The translations under genes and the position numbers were made by a program. From positions 1 through 64,000 of the forward strand of contig JADFUC010000925.1 of assembly GCA_019722365.1 (NCBI GenBank): a stretch of 64,000 nucleotides of DNA. Direction: 5' to 3'. The number at the start of each line of letters is the position of its first letter. Position 1 is the stretch's first letter. The stretch comes from Lithospermum erythrorhizon. Lineage: Eukaryota > Streptophyta > Magnoliopsida > Boraginales > Boraginaceae. The notes under the pieces were generated by a model that saw only the letters and a list, made by a program, of their open reading frames with translations, did not search any database and was not told where the DNA came from. Positions 51,924 through 64,000 of this stretch are shown here, one piece after another.

Positions 51924-53900
51924 CCTTCTTGGGTCTAATCAGATTATTGATTTTCAGTTCAATTCACCAAAATTCAATCTACCACTTTTCTGGGATACTT
52001 TCTAATTGCAAAAAAAGTGGTTCTTTACAAAAAAAAAATGATTCTTTTTATTAATGCTAAATTTGTAACACTTCTGATCAATCAATACCAACTTTGGTAA
52101 TAGATAAAAACAAGAAAAGCTCAAATCTTTGATACTAATTTGCACTAAAAATGATTCTTTTTATTAATGCAAAATTTGTAACACTGATAATCAATTAATA
52201 CCAACTTTGGCAATAAGGAAAAACAAGAAAAAGCTCAAATATTTGATACTAATCAGGACAACTATTTTGGGACAAGGGTTTAATCTATCAAGATAGAGTA
52301 AATTATTCTATAAAAGTCTGAAATTTGAGGATTTGGAGTTTGTGACAAAGTCATACTCCAATATGATAAAGTGATAATTGGGATATGAAATGGACAAATA
52401 ATTGGGACATGCCATAAAAATTCAGTGAAAAGACATTGATTGCAAACAGTGAATGCAAAGATTGGTGACTGCAACATGTGTTTTTTTTAATCAAATCCTT
52501 GTAATGTAATGTTGTTGGATTGGTTTGATCAATTTTTATTTTGGCTTAAATTTATTTGGTCGCGTATTTTTTTCAATTTGATCTTTGAATTTTTTATCTT
52601 TTCGATTTGATCTTTGAATTTCCTTCTTTTCTATCTTTTTAATTTGCCTCTTCGAGCTTTTCTATTTTTCGAAATAAAAGTGCCGTGAATTATAAGCATT
52701 GCTTACAATATGCTATGGAAATTAATAAAGGCTGAATGATGAATTGAAATATTAGAGGTGGTTAATGTTAGGTGTCAATGTATTCAACGGCCAATAAATG
52801 TAATCTGAGGCTTAGCATACAGAAGACACTTCCACTCGCTATTATCAGATTTATTTGGCTGATGAAATTTTATCTCATCCTATTGTTTGTTTCAATTATT
52901 TCATCAGAAATTAATTCTATTTTTTAAATTTTTTATATCAAAATTCATCATTTTTATCCCCTATATATGTAATTGCTTCACTCGATTTCGACACGTAAAA
53001 AAGAGTCTTTTTACTACAATTTATTGGGCTTCTAATAAACTTGTTTATAGCTCTAAATATCTCTTTTTAGTTAAAACTATCCTAACAATAATCCATTTAA
53101 CACTCAAATTTACTAATTATCCTTTTTAACTACCCAAATCCCAACAATTATCAATTTCAAAATTCATCTTCCAAGCAACAACGCCCCAAATATACTACAA
53201 TTATGGCTTCCCAACAAATTTTGACGTCATTATCCATTCCAAATTATCATCCATATTATGGATCGATGATGTCATATTCATCTCAAACACTTTATTATTC
53301 TTCTACCCAAATTTAAAAATGAAAATGTTTCGAATGTCGGAAAGCAAATGTAATTACCTCGAGTTTTCTACACAATGGCTCTTTTGCTGCATAAACAGGG
53401 TTAAAGGGGGCATAGTGAGAGAAAGAAAAAAATTAAATAAATTTTTTTAACTCTTTAATTATTTTTAATTTAATCGTAATTATAATTATTATTAATACGT
53501 AATCATAAAAAAACAAAATATAAAAGCAAGATAAGAATACGGTAAATAAAAGTAAGAGGGCGTCAATTTTATTAAACACCTCCATCGTAGGTTTAAAATT
53601 TAAGCCACAGCTTAATTATTGTTAAAGTAAATGTAAGACATGGAAGAAAGAGGCTGTCAATGCTTTATACACAGGGGATACCATGTTGTAAGTGAAGAGT
53701 GAGGCTTGAGGGATTGACAAAAAACAAGATTTTTGGGCACATTTTTGAAATATAACAAAGTTTTGGGTCTCACTTAAATTAAGAAACAAAAATTCTAACC
53801 TCACTACATCCCTCTCCCCCCACCAAGAAATTTGGCTAAATACCATCAATTTTTTAATTTTTTTCAATTGGTTATTGAAATGATTTTATTTTTCAATTTG
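51924..53900. other. PAT17 upstream region and AT-rich intergenic DNA
   Basis: It contains the tandem duplication listed separately. No gene is supported; the remaining sequence is AT-rich with degenerate patches. Confidence 0.5.
52038..52253. repeat. Tandem duplication of about 113 bases upstream of PAT17
   Basis: 'atgattctttttattaatgc' starts at 52,038 and again at 52,151. The blocks 'aatttgtaacact', 'accaactttgg', 'caagaaaa(a)gctcaaat' and 'ttgatactaat' repeat in the same order. There are several mismatches and small indels, so it is older than the perfect duplications elsewhere. It ends within 120 bases of the gene's 5' region. Confidence 0.85.
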
Positions 53901-56900
53901 TTGGCAGCGTTCAGTTTCAATGATGAGTTGGACAAAATACATTCGCATAAGGGAATTTTTAGAAGTGAACAAATATTAGATTTAAAATATTTATGTTATG
54001 AATATAACTAATAATGTAACAATGCAGAAAATAATAAAAAGTTTATAATATCTTTTATTACTTTTATTATCGTTGTCAGATAATTAAATTTAGCCGCTAT
54101 TTATGTGCCCAATATACAATACATACTTTTCGACATTACTGATAAAGCACTACTAATATCTTCACATGACAATCTATTTATTTTCATAGACAAGATAACT
54201 TTGCTTAACAAGACATCCATATTACTTCCATAACACCCCCTGACGTCTAATCAATGTTAACGTCCTCGTTAAAACCCATTGTGAAAAACCTGTCTCTGTG
54301 ATAAAATCAAATAAAGAAAAAAAAGAACGATTATTCTTTAATATACGCCACGACGCTGTCACATTAAAACCTTATGGTGAAAAAAAACCCATTTTGGAAA
54401 AAAAACCTTTGATTAAAGAAAAAGAGTAACACGACACTTCTCCTCATAACCACATCACTGACACATCATTTAGTCGACGTAGTACTATACTCGATAGCTT
54501 TTCAATATCGAGGTGCAGAGTGACTTAGTTAAAATATTTGCTGTATTATCACAAAATCGAATTGTCAACATCGATTTCACCATTTTTCCTCAAGATCAGA
54601 AAGTTAACAACAATATATTTTTGTTCTATCACCTTTGATATGTCATTCATTTAACTGTGCAACACATCTACAATTATCGCCATAAACGACCAACTTCATA
54701 TAATAAATCAAGTATGATGGATTTGTCGGATCATATTCTCAACCAAAATGTATTCACTCTACTTTCTTTCTCTTCCATTTCAAGATTTCTCGTAGCTTTA
54801 TCGCTTAACTAACTTTGCTAAATACTACTGAGAACTCGTGGAACAAAAATCTAATGAAATAAAAAGATATTCTCTTTGGTATATTTCAAGAATTGCTCTA
54901 TTAAAAACCTTAACAAGAAAAATCCATGAAAACTAAATGGGCGGAAAAAGTACACGCATATCGTATCTCCCTTGATGATCATCATTCTATATATTTCCTC
55001 ACGAGATCACCAAGCATTCAAGTAGAATATTCAATAACGCTAGCATGTTGCTTATAATATTTCATGATTATGCAATCATGTATCAAGAGTAAAGATATAC
55101 ATTAAAAATTGGTACTCAAGACCAAATTATGTTTTTCGACGAGATACCTAATTATTCTGCTTTTAATCTCATCTAATTGAGATTAAACATTTCTACCATG
55201 TATCAAATATGATATGGATTTATACTTACATGCATAATTGTCATATATATATCTTACAAAATATGTAGTTCAAACTGATCAGACATCTGTCTCGATACAC
55301 TATGAACTCCATGTATACGAATTTGTATAATTACATACCCAATTTACTTATATATACCTTTTATAAAGTATTGATTCTAAATCGATGAAAACATCGTGTT
55401 TGAATAACCGAGAACTCTACAAGAGTTTCAGGCTAACTTATTCATGATAATTTATTCAATTTAGAATTCTTCTAGAGTCTCTATAAACTATACCCTAATC
55501 TCTATAATATCATGAATATTTAAATCATCAATAATAATCAATCAATCTTAAAAGATATGTAAGATCTATGTCAACTTACACTAAATAATTCAAATGTCTT
55601 ATACCACTTAATAAGTAAATAAATATATTATGCAATCACATAAAACATAATATAAATTTAGAGCCAAACATGTATCATAGCCTATCAATAGATTTGTATA
55701 TATATACACGCGAGGCCGAATAAACGATCATGCAAATAAATGTCTAATAATGTGAAATTTAACTTGCAATCCATCTTCCTGATGACTTTAAATATTCAAA
55801 TATTTTCATATTAACTCAACTGTTAAGTTTCGAATATAGATATGTGCTTCTGGCGCATCATAAATCCTTCTACATGTTTTCATGTATACATATTTCGCTC
55901 CACGCTATATTATAGTTATGCAATCAAGAGGTTATCTTTGTTGCTACCAACATTATAATTTTATATTCCATCACAAAGGAAGACTTTGCACCATGAAGTT
56001 TAGTACAAATTTTGTGATAAATCTTATTTAAGTTATTTGCACATATACCCAATATATATCAGAGTAGTATCATATTTGCTTCTGCAGCGAAGCTCATAGA
56101 TCAGACAGTATATATTTCACTAGTATCATATTTCATTAGACTTCGAGTCTAAATTTCTCACTTATATAGTGCGTTTCATTAGACTGCACTAGTATCATAT
56201 TTCATTAGAGTCCGAGTCTAAATTTCTCATTTATATAGTGAGTTTTGTTTACTCTGATCATGCTCTTTTCTCTTTCGCTTATCATTCATAAATTTAAGAG
56301 TGTATATATATATATCTACTCACTTAAGGGAGATAGATTTCAAATCCGTATATTTCTTTCATTATATGTATTTTTTAAGTTCTATGTGTAATATTTATTG
56401 TCGACAATTCTTTAATTTTGGTTCCATCATGTTCATGATAACTGGGATCTCATTATTGTCATGAATTTCGTTATGTAAATGTCTTCTAGACATTAGAGCT
56501 TTAGCTTATTCATGATATATTCAATGCACTTTAAGTGGAGGTGATATCTTCTAGACCATCTTTAATTAATATACCTTCAATGGCTAAGGAACTATTTTAT
56601 TTACAACGGTTCTTCAGAACCTCCACTATATTTTGAGTGTTTCATAACCCGTATAAGACTCCATTGCTATCTCGAGATCGAAATTTATTTGGTAGAATCC
56701 TCGTCTATATCATCCTCGATTCATATTTTTTCTTGAACTTCAAGTTCATATTTATTCATTTTTTAGGATCATCTAATATAGGGATATTTCAATGCAAGAT
56801 AGTCTATTTTTCAGTTGTATACTATTCTCCCCCTCAATGTTGAAAACATTGATATATTACAATGAAAAATTACTTGATAAATTAATTTCAATTTCGTATT

Positions 56901-57900
56901 TCCAAGTATATAGATGTACGTACCTTCTGGGTATAATAATCATTTAAAAAGTCATCATTTGTGCATAATACTGAGAATATATGACGCAAGCCTAATCGAG
57001 GGTAAAATATGTTGTTTCCGATCAAACTAACTATATCGAGAATTGTATAATAATTCTATTAATACGACCAAGTGTTACACAATAGTGTGACATTTCAATG
57101 ATCAATTGGGGTATCGTGACGTAACTCAACGTGTCTCTACAACAATCAACCGAGAGTTTACACTATAAGCTCACATAAATTCTTCAAACTTAATAGTTTA
57201 TTGACTCTTCAATGAGTTCCAATTAAATATTCAATTATTTTTTTCGTGATCGTAACTAATCCGGGATAGTCTAACCGCTAATGCCAATAATAAAATTTCT
57301 ACACCTCAACTCTCCGGTTTGACAAAAAAGTGTATTTTGGTATGCAAACATGTTTGTTACTCTGTAATAATATATTAGCTCTTCCAGAGCATTCAATTGA
57401 TTTTGCTACACTTTTGACAAATATTAGCTATTTTGGAGCCTTCACATGTTGTCTCATGTGGTAGACAATTTGACAAATATTTTTGAAACCGTTTAGATTC
57501 CTTTTAGACTTAGAATAATATGGGCGATCTTGGAATACATATTTTGACGACCGACCGGTTATCTCTTCTAGAGCATTCAAATAATTTGCACCTGCATGAT
57601 ATCAGAATAACACTCGCTTTCAGGTTATTAGATAAGAAAATATTTCTTATCTTTTAGAATGGTATGAGTTGTTGCACTATCTGCAAGATATATTTCTCAT
57701 TTATCCATGTTGTTGGTGGCAATCCTATTGGAAATTAAAATCATATACTAGGTAAATGCGAAAGATAGTATGCCACAAGGATCTTAAATATCAAATCTTT
57801 CCTTAGCTTAACTAGCCTAGACATGTATAATCAAAATACCAACTATGATTAGTGGAATTCATTATTCCTTCAAGAAATGATATGTTGCCTCGCTCAGCAG
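53901..57900 (-). mobile_element. Decayed copia-type LTR retrotransposon
   Basis: Minus-strand translation with many stops shows short copia-like pieces. Near 54,640-54,700 'VVYGDN' and 'CVAQLN' fit the RNase H active region. Near 56,730-56,870 'STLRG' and 'KYELEVQ' fit the integrase-RT junction. Plus-strand 54,240-54,440 carries 'cctcgttaaaac', 'gaaaaaacccatt' and 'gaaaaagagtaa' blocks, well known near the 3' end of such elements. The order along the minus strand is right. No frame is intact, so it is a dead copy. Limits are approximate. Confidence 0.6.
56118..56256. repeat. Tandem duplication, 69-base period
   Basis: 'cactagtatcatatttcatt' begins at 56,118 and at 56,187. The units share 'cgagtctaaatttctca.ttatatagtg' with a few substitutions. 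It lies inside the decayed copia element. Confidence 0.85.
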
Positions 57901-59995
57901 CATTCCACCACTTTACACTACCTCATATGTCTAAGCACACTCAAGCAATTTCACTCGTATGATACTTCCGGACCTATAATAAATTATAGGTAGTAAATAG
58001 TCAATAAAATTTATTCATTTAATCAATGTATAAATCGGATGTACAATCTAAATTGTTCAATAATATTTAATGAGATTGACATCTCATATTTCCAACACTT
58101 ACTTGCTCCTGGACGATGATGATATATAAGACAATGTGTTTGATACATCACTCATGATTCCTTCGATACGCGATTTCCAAGCAATGCTTTGGTAAGCATG
58201 TATGTCACTCCGACTCAGACCAAGTAGCCTTCTTTGGTTAATAGACATGCTAATGCGATATCCATCTCATAACCGTGGCAGCCCACCAAATCACCCTTAA
58301 CTCCCTCAAGGTTACAAAAATCTACCGATTTATCCGGGTCAGTAGGAGTCCCCTCATTGTACCCAGCTCTATATATACTCTTGTAAAGATACCCGACTAT
58401 TCATTGCCATGCGATCCTCCCCGTTATAAAGGAAGTTTGACAAGATCAAAGCACATACTCAGCATCTATGAAAATTGTCACCAAAGTCTAAGAATCTGCC
58501 ATTCAACATAAGCTCATGGAAAATCTTATCGGGACACGTATAATTTACATTCCAAGTTCTCACACGGCGGTCACGGGTCCAAAGATTACTAGCTTAAAAC
58601 TATTTCAACGTCAGACACCCACGCTGATTGATTGTAGTATCCATACTCCCTTTTGATCCAAGAAAATTGATCGACACAATCAAACACATACTATTCGCTA
58701 TGTTCGATTCCACCGGCGAACACCTAACTGTGGACGCAGGGCACCGATTGCTTCCTTTTAACTTGTTGAGGTTTTCTGTTGATCACATCCAAAGACCTCT
58801 TCGGAATAACATAGATTGTGTTGGAATTATGCAACTTGTTCATAATATAATTATAACAAATGAAACAAAAATCATATGTTTATATAAAAACGACTACTTA
58901 TTATTATTCATACAAATACATTACGTATGGATAAATAGAAAACTTACAAAAAGTTTAACGCAATGGGATGTTTGTTCAAATCCTCCCACTTCGTCCTCAA
59001 CACTTCAAATGAAATGCATCCGCTATCCACACCAAGAGAAGTAAAGTTCAATGATTGACTTGCTAAAATCTCCTAACAATGATGATAAAATTTTGAGTCA
59101 AAAGATGACCCAAATTCTGTAGATGGGGGGGTGTGTGGCGCTTTTGTTATTGAGAGCTGATGAAATGAAACTTAGGTTTCTATTTTCATCTCTTCCCTTT
59201 ATATATCCCCTTTAGTTTTCCTCCCTATCACTTCGACTCGTTAGATAAATGAGTTAACTCGTTAAGCCGTTAACTAACTTATTTAGTTCTGTAAGTAACT
59301 TAATAAGTTACTAATGAGCTTCTATCGTTAAACCTTCAATTCAACTAACAAGTTAATTGATTCTGGCTTTATCCACCAGATATTACACTTATCGACTTTA
59401 AATACTTTATCAAGTGTTCGTTGATTTCAATCAACTCCCCAATTTAGCAATCGCGATGTAATTCCATTACATAAAATAACTCAACGCTATCAGATGCCAC
59501 ACTCTCTCAAGTTCGATAATATTAGACGTATAATAATATAATTGACCATTATATTATTATATCTAAGCATGCACTTTTATCTAAGAATCCTAAGATAACC
59601 GATATTATCGTGGAGTTCAATTCTAGTAATTAACAATTACTATTTGAACAATTTAGTTCGAAAGTAATCACATTCCCATTCTGATTAATACTATTTATTA
59701 TATAGTTCGATTTACTATTTGTGTGTGACCTCTTAGGACGGAACAACAATAGTAATATATTAAACAATATTAACAAACTATTACGAGATTTAATATATGG
59801 GGACATGTGTTTTAATCTCTCAAGTATGTTCCATCGTAACCCCTAATGTCGATACCTGTAAGTCCTAAAATATTAATTGTCCAACACAATAATATATAGT
59901 GAACTTATATAAATTGAATGTATAAATCAAATGTATATTCTAAATTATTCAACGGATATTTTATGAGATCGATTATATCATATTTCCAACATAAT
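57901..59995 (-). mobile_element. Short non-autonomous LTR element (two LTR-like ends)
   Basis: On the minus strand, TGTTGGAAATATG starts at about 59,992 and again at about 58,103. Both are followed by 'aa.ttta.a.t.tacat..gatttatacatt' in parallel. The second is preceded by a purine-rich 'ccaggagcaagtaag', like a polypurine tract. The right LTR (about 58,940-59,992) contains a TATA-like 'gatatataaaggg'. The interior (58,104-58,940) has no ORF. The left LTR is poorly preserved, and its limit is uncertain. Confidence 0.55.
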
Positions 59996-61587
59996 TAATA
60001 AAACGTGAGGACAATTACTTTCCTGGAACCCTTAATCTCTTATTAATTCATCTAGACGGCTTGAGCCACCGCCCCACCCCCACAATGCCAAAAACAAAGC
60101 AAAAATGGTACTTTGTCCGGCCATCTAAAAAAATTGTCCACTAGTTTGATTTTAATTATTAAAAGTTAACAAATTTATAACATTAATTAATATAAATAAC
60201 TTTGACTTGAATAAAAAATACGGAAATAACTTTGACTTGAATAAAAAATACGGAGTAATATGTTAGTACTTAGTAGTCAATAACTTTTACTAAATATTAT
60301 ATTCCCTACTATATATTAAAATATTTGAATTTGAAATTTAAAAAGTCAATCATTAAATTCAAAAATACACAATCGTTTTGAATTAGAGCGATGGGTCTAT
60401 TTTGATTTGCAATTGTCAAAACTTTCAAGCCGTATAGCCTTAATTGAGACATGTAACTTTGATTTGAATTAAAAATTCTCATATTATCGGTAAAATTCAA
60501 TAAACATATTAATATTTGATATTTTTCATCAAATATTGAACAATGTATATTGAGTTTAAAATTTAAAAAATTCACATTTAATAGTCAAAATTGGGAAATC
60601 TTTTGAGATGGAGGGAGTATTTATTATTATCTTCTTGTTGTTATTTTTATTATTATTACAGGAGTTTAATAGTATATAAATTATGACTTCGTCTAACTTT
60701 TTGTAGACTTATTTGACTTACAATGGACGGTAAACAGGATAGCCTATTCAATTAAAAGTCAAAATCTAATTAAATTTATTGAGAAATGTAACAAAAGTTC
60801 AGGTTTGACTTATTGTATTATTATCATTCAAGGAATTTATTTGGTTATCATCACCAAGGTCAACTCTTTTTATTATTGTACTCTTGTTGCTAAAGTCAGC
60901 TTATGTCTTAGAAGGACATGAGAGATGTGTACATTTTTTATTATTGTACTCTTATTGCTAAAATGGAATAGCCAATAAATCATCATATAAGTTTACAAAA
61001 TGTGATCAGTAATATTTTCCTTGATAATGGCCAAGAGTGAACATTGAAGTTGCTATAGAATGATTTGTACACAATACAAATATCACAAAAAGAAAATGAT
61101 GATGGTGGGTTTTTTTTTAAAACAAAAAATATCACAAAAGGAAATCAATTTACTAGCTATACAAATCTATATGAACCATTACTTAGAGACGTTTAATGTA
61201 ATTTGTTTTAATTGATATTTCTATATTTAAAGAACCTTATTCATCAGTGTAATTTTATCTTTTATTAGTAATAAATTTAATTTTTATAATATTATCTTCT
61301 TATCAATTTCATACCATAGTTAAGAAGTTATTGAAAATCAATATTTCACATCGAAAGTTAAAAGCATTAATTAAAATGAGTTGGAGGGGTATTACAGTAA
61401 GGAATGTAATACATTGTAGAATATGTATATAGAATCAACTCAATCATTGATGAAAGCTGGACATTTAAGTCAACTAATAAAATAATTAGTAGTTCACACT
61501 CTATATATAATGATCTGCAGAGCAAACTTGTTTCAAGCAAACACACTGAATTTTTTTCAAACACACAACAAAAAGTTAGAAACAAAC
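59996..61587. other. Intergenic AT-rich DNA before the SAM-domain gene
   Basis: No gene. Short items are a 30-base tandem duplication ('aactttgacttgaataaaaa' near 60,201 and 60,230) and a mariner-like segment ending 'gagatggagggagtat' at about 60,620. A TATA-like 'tatatataat' lies at about 61,502, 86 bases before the gene's ATG. Confidence 0.5.
61502..61511 (+). promoter_or_regulatory. TATA box of the SAM-domain gene
   Basis: 'tatatataat' lies 86 bases upstream of the ATG at 61,588, at an ordinary promoter distance. Confidence 0.6.
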
Positions 61588-62178
61588 ATGGATTGGTTCA
61601 CTTGGCTATCAAAAACAAGCCTTGATCCCTCCCTTATCTATGAGTATGGTCTTGCTTTTGTTCACAATGAACTTGAACAAGAAGATTTAGCACATTTCAC
61701 TCATGATTTCCTCCAAAGTATGGGAATCAACACAGCAAAACATAGGCTGGAGATTCTCAAGCTTGCCAAGAAAGAACGAGACCGCGTTCCTCATCGAATG
61801 TTGAGGCTGGTCTCTAAGATCAAGAAACATATAAACAAGTGTGTTTCAAAATATATCCTCAGACGTCGTCGTCTTGCTCATCAGGATTCGAGCCTTGCTC
61901 TTGTGAGCCGATCAGAGAAGGGTAGCAGTTCAAGATGGAAGAATGTAATGCTGAAGAGGAGTGGTAACACACAAGGGAAGAGTGTTCTGAGTCAGAATAG
62001 TAGGCATAACCATGTTATTTGTGGTGATGATTCAAGAATTCATAGCTTCTCAAGCCCAGAAGTTCAAAATGAAAATGTGGGTAAACAAGATTCTGATGAT
62101 TATTGGTCATCAGTTAAAGGAGTAGCTGAAGATAGCATCAGGTGGGATGCAATGTTTGACGATCTCAAACCAACTTGA
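61588..62178 (+). CDS. SAM-domain protein, plant-specific
   Basis: Single-exon gene of 196 residues. The start at 61,588 (MDWFTWLSKTSLDPSLIY) is the natural one, as the SAM fold begins immediately; the longer upstream frame has no conserved content and overlaps the promoter. The N-terminal part (about 5-65) has the sterile alpha motif pattern: 'WLSKTSLDPSLIYEYGLAFVHNEL', 'DLAHFTHDFLQSMGI', 'KHRLEILKLAKK'. SAM domains bind other SAM domains or RNA. A basic stretch follows (KIKKHINKCVSKYILRRRRL), possibly a nuclear signal, then a Ser-rich, low-complexity tail ending DSIRWDAMFDDLKPT, an acidic/aromatic motif. Plant proteins of this layout are largely uncharacterised. The role in this plant is unknown. 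Confidence 0.9.
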   Translation: MDWFTWLSKTSLDPSLIYEYGLAFVHNELEQEDLAHFTHDFLQSMGINTAKHRLEILKLAKKERDRVPHRMLRLVSKIKKHINKCVSKYILRRRRLAHQDSSLALVSRSEKGSSSRWKNVMLKRSGNTQGKSVLSQNSRHNHVICGDDSRIHSFSSPEVQNENVGKQDSDDYWSSVKGVAEDSIRWDAMFDDLKPT

Positions 62179-62665
62179 AATGTCCAATCTTGTCTATTTG
62201 GACTTCTTTTCAACTTTTGGGGATTCCTAAACAGGGGATTTTGATTTGAGCTTGTACTTTAAAATGTAGAAGATCAGATGTTTTTGTTTTGTTGAGATTG
62301 TGATGTTAGGCTAACATATCCGACTCCCCTAACCCCGCTTAGTCAGGAGCCTCTTCACAGGTATAAGGCATGTTGATATGATGTTAGGCTAACATATTCA
62401 AAATATTCTTAGCTATTTTCCTCTTTTGGAAAATGATAAATACAATACCTGAAATATGTTTTTGTTTGTACTAGAATTGGAGTATATGCAGAAGAACTAA
62501 ATAGCTTCTCAAAATGCTCACTACAAGAGGATTTCTCATCAGAAACTGGACTTTCTGCAAACTACTACATTTTGGGATTGTTTCAGCATAGCCAGAGCTA
62601 AAATACTCAGGCAATGCTTACTTCAAGTCCCAGTTATGATTGTTTAGGAGTAATAATATATTCAA
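62179..62665. other. Intergenic region between convergent genes, with an Au-like SINE remnant
   Basis: The 3' flanks of the SAM-domain gene (+) and the MFS gene (-) meet here. A remnant at about 62,310-62,385 ('ccgactcccctaaccccgct', 'aggagcctcttcacag', 'gcatgttgat') looks like an Au-type SINE 3' part. Nothing else. Confidence 0.5.
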
Positions 62666-64000
62666 TCATCCTTTACCAGAACTGGAAGGTAAGCGGAAAG
62701 AACCTCCAGCATATAGCATCTGATAAACCGGTCGGATTCTGACAGTAAGAACGATGCTCAAAATGGTTCCAACACCACAAAGTCCAGCTAAAACCAAGAA
62801 AGTAAGTTTAAAGCAATCAGGACCAATGCATGTGACACTTTGTTGCTTAGCTGCCTCAGTATCATAAACATATCCGGCAAGCAAACCGGAGAAGAAGAGT
62901 GCACCTATAGGATTGCCGATACCAATGAAGTTGAAAATGATTCCAAAATGCTTCAAACCGAAAAGCTCAGAGGCTGTTGGAATCATTATACCAAACTGAA
63001 CGCCATAACAAAAACCAAGTAACGCTGTTGCGGCGTAGAGAGTGCCTCTCAGAGCTGAAGCATATAGAAGAAATGTTATGATCATAACTATCTGTGTCAC
63101 TGTCATCCAGAATGTCCTAGGAATTGTTTTTGACCTGACATGTAGAAAAGCGAACTTTGTTAAGTTTAAAAATGACTAATGAACAATAAAAATGGAGAAA
63201 AGAACAGCAAAACCAATAATAGGAATTTAGGTAAAGTACTTGACAAAGTGCTCTGAAATTACACCAGCTCCGATACGGCCCGAAAAATTGCAAAAGCTGA
63301 ACAAACTCAATAGTATTGTTGTATCATTAAGACCTTGAGCAACTCCAATCTGTGCTAAATTATTGACAACAGTCACCCCAGTACCAACCCCAAGGAAGTA
63401 AACTAACCACAAAAGCCAGAAATCTGCTTTCACAATAGCTTCACGGAATGTAAAATCCTCCCCTCTTCTTGGTTTTCTCTTCTTGGTCTTTACAGCACCC
63501 TCTCCCACTGCAAGAAGTAAATCCACATCAGAAGCATCTTCAGGTTCATGGAAACTTCTAAGATATGTTGTTGATGAAGAGGGGGTCAACAATGGATCTG
63601 CCAGCTGTGAGATGCCTTCACCTGCCGTCAAGTTGTCAGAGGACGAACTAGATATGCCAAGTTTCTTTTTATTCGAAGGAAATATAGTCATTTTGAGAGG
63701 AATTGCAAGCGGAGCCATCAAGAGGATAACCATCACAGCAAGAAATCCATATCTAATGGTAGTACTTAGGGATAGCACATCTGCCAAAATTGTTGTTGTG
63801 AGAAGATAAATGGCAAGCATGAAACTCGATCCTTGAGTGAAGAGAAAATGCATGTGGTCTAAGGAGTCATCTTCAGAAGAAGGTGTACAAGGCCGCACAA
63901 AATACATCATGGCCAAACATACGATTGGGACCCCGAGGGTCAGGAGAAGTAATAACTTTGAAGCTGATCCACTGAGGGCCATACTATATACTTCAGTAAA
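62666..64000 (-). CDS. Nodulin-like MFS transporter (NFD4 type), 3' part
   Basis: Multi-span membrane transporter of the plant nodulin-like/NFD4 branch of the major facilitator superfamily. Two exons are in the window: 64000-63240 (enters from the right edge; reads FTEVYSMALSGSASKLLLLLTL in frame up to the edge, so 5' exons lie outside) and 63134-62666 (AG|GTCAAAAAC, stop at 62,666). The junction gives HFVKSKTIPRTFW.

Family motifs seen are MYFVRPCTPSSEDDS, DFWLLWLVYFLGVGTGVTVVNN, FSFCNFSGRIGAGVISEHF, then ATALLGFCYGVQFGIMIPTASELFGLKHFGIIFN. About eight hydrophobic segments are visible, with a Ser-rich cytosolic loop in between. The C-terminus is short and Gly/Ser-rich. Substrate unknown; similarity to nodulin-like proteins does not prove nodulation. 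The start cannot be assigned because the gene is cut by the window edge. Confidence 0.9.

Noticed and set aside
58628..59044. 138-codon frame in the short LTR element
   Set aside because: It crosses the LTR/interior boundary, and the composition is noncoding.

Overview
The window is nuclear DNA from a flowering plant. Its genes have GT-AG introns, the intergenic DNA is very AT-rich and full of decayed transposable elements, and there is a nuclear tRNA-Ser. The gene set (2S albumin, type I formin, S-locus-type lectin receptor kinase, plant VAP, DHHC PAT17 type, nodulin-like MFS protein) is that of a dicot. Au-like SINE remnants and a sesame-like 2S albumin suggest an asterid, perhaps Lamiales. 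That last placement is inference.

I support ten protein-coding genes and one tRNA. From left to right: 2S albumin seed storage gene (+, 4.68-5.41 kb, reading frame broken in the signal peptide); type I formin (+, 10.2-14.6 kb, 6 exons); G-type lectin S-receptor-like kinase (-, 16.3-19.3 kb, 7 exons); tRNA-Ser(AGA) (-, 21.3 kb); VAP/MSP-domain protein (+, 22.5-25.2 kb, 7 exons); dynein light chain LC8 type (+, 30.1-31.3 kb, 2 exons); a 78-residue protein of unknown function (+, 46.0-47.2 kb, 2 exons); DHHC S-acyltransferase, PAT17 type (-, 47.8-51.9 kb, 10 exons); SAM-domain protein (+, 61.6-62.2 kb, 1 exon); and the 3' part of a nodulin-like/NFD4-type MFS transporter (-, 62.7 kb to the right edge). 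Exon joins were made by hand, keeping reading frame and family conservation across GT-AG borders.

Repeats fill most of the rest: 1-1.3 kb (an inverted copy of 38.65-39.85 kb), 25.5-29.1 kb (GC-rich patches with no intact ORF), 31.7-45.3 kb (LTR-type and GC-rich repeat DNA around a 327-base pure T tract), and 53.9-60 kb (a decayed minus-strand copia element, then a short non-autonomous LTR element). Smaller elements sit in introns and gaps: a hAT-type element with a perfect 8-bp target duplication, Stowaway-like MITEs, Au-like and other tRNA-derived SINEs, and a foldback element in the VAP gene.

The genes are unrelated in function and are not an operon or cluster. No wholly new system is evident. 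The items most worth a second look are the 2S albumin (frameshift plus intron), the poly-T tract, the hairpin array in the 42.6-45.3 kb element, and the well-bounded small mobile elements.
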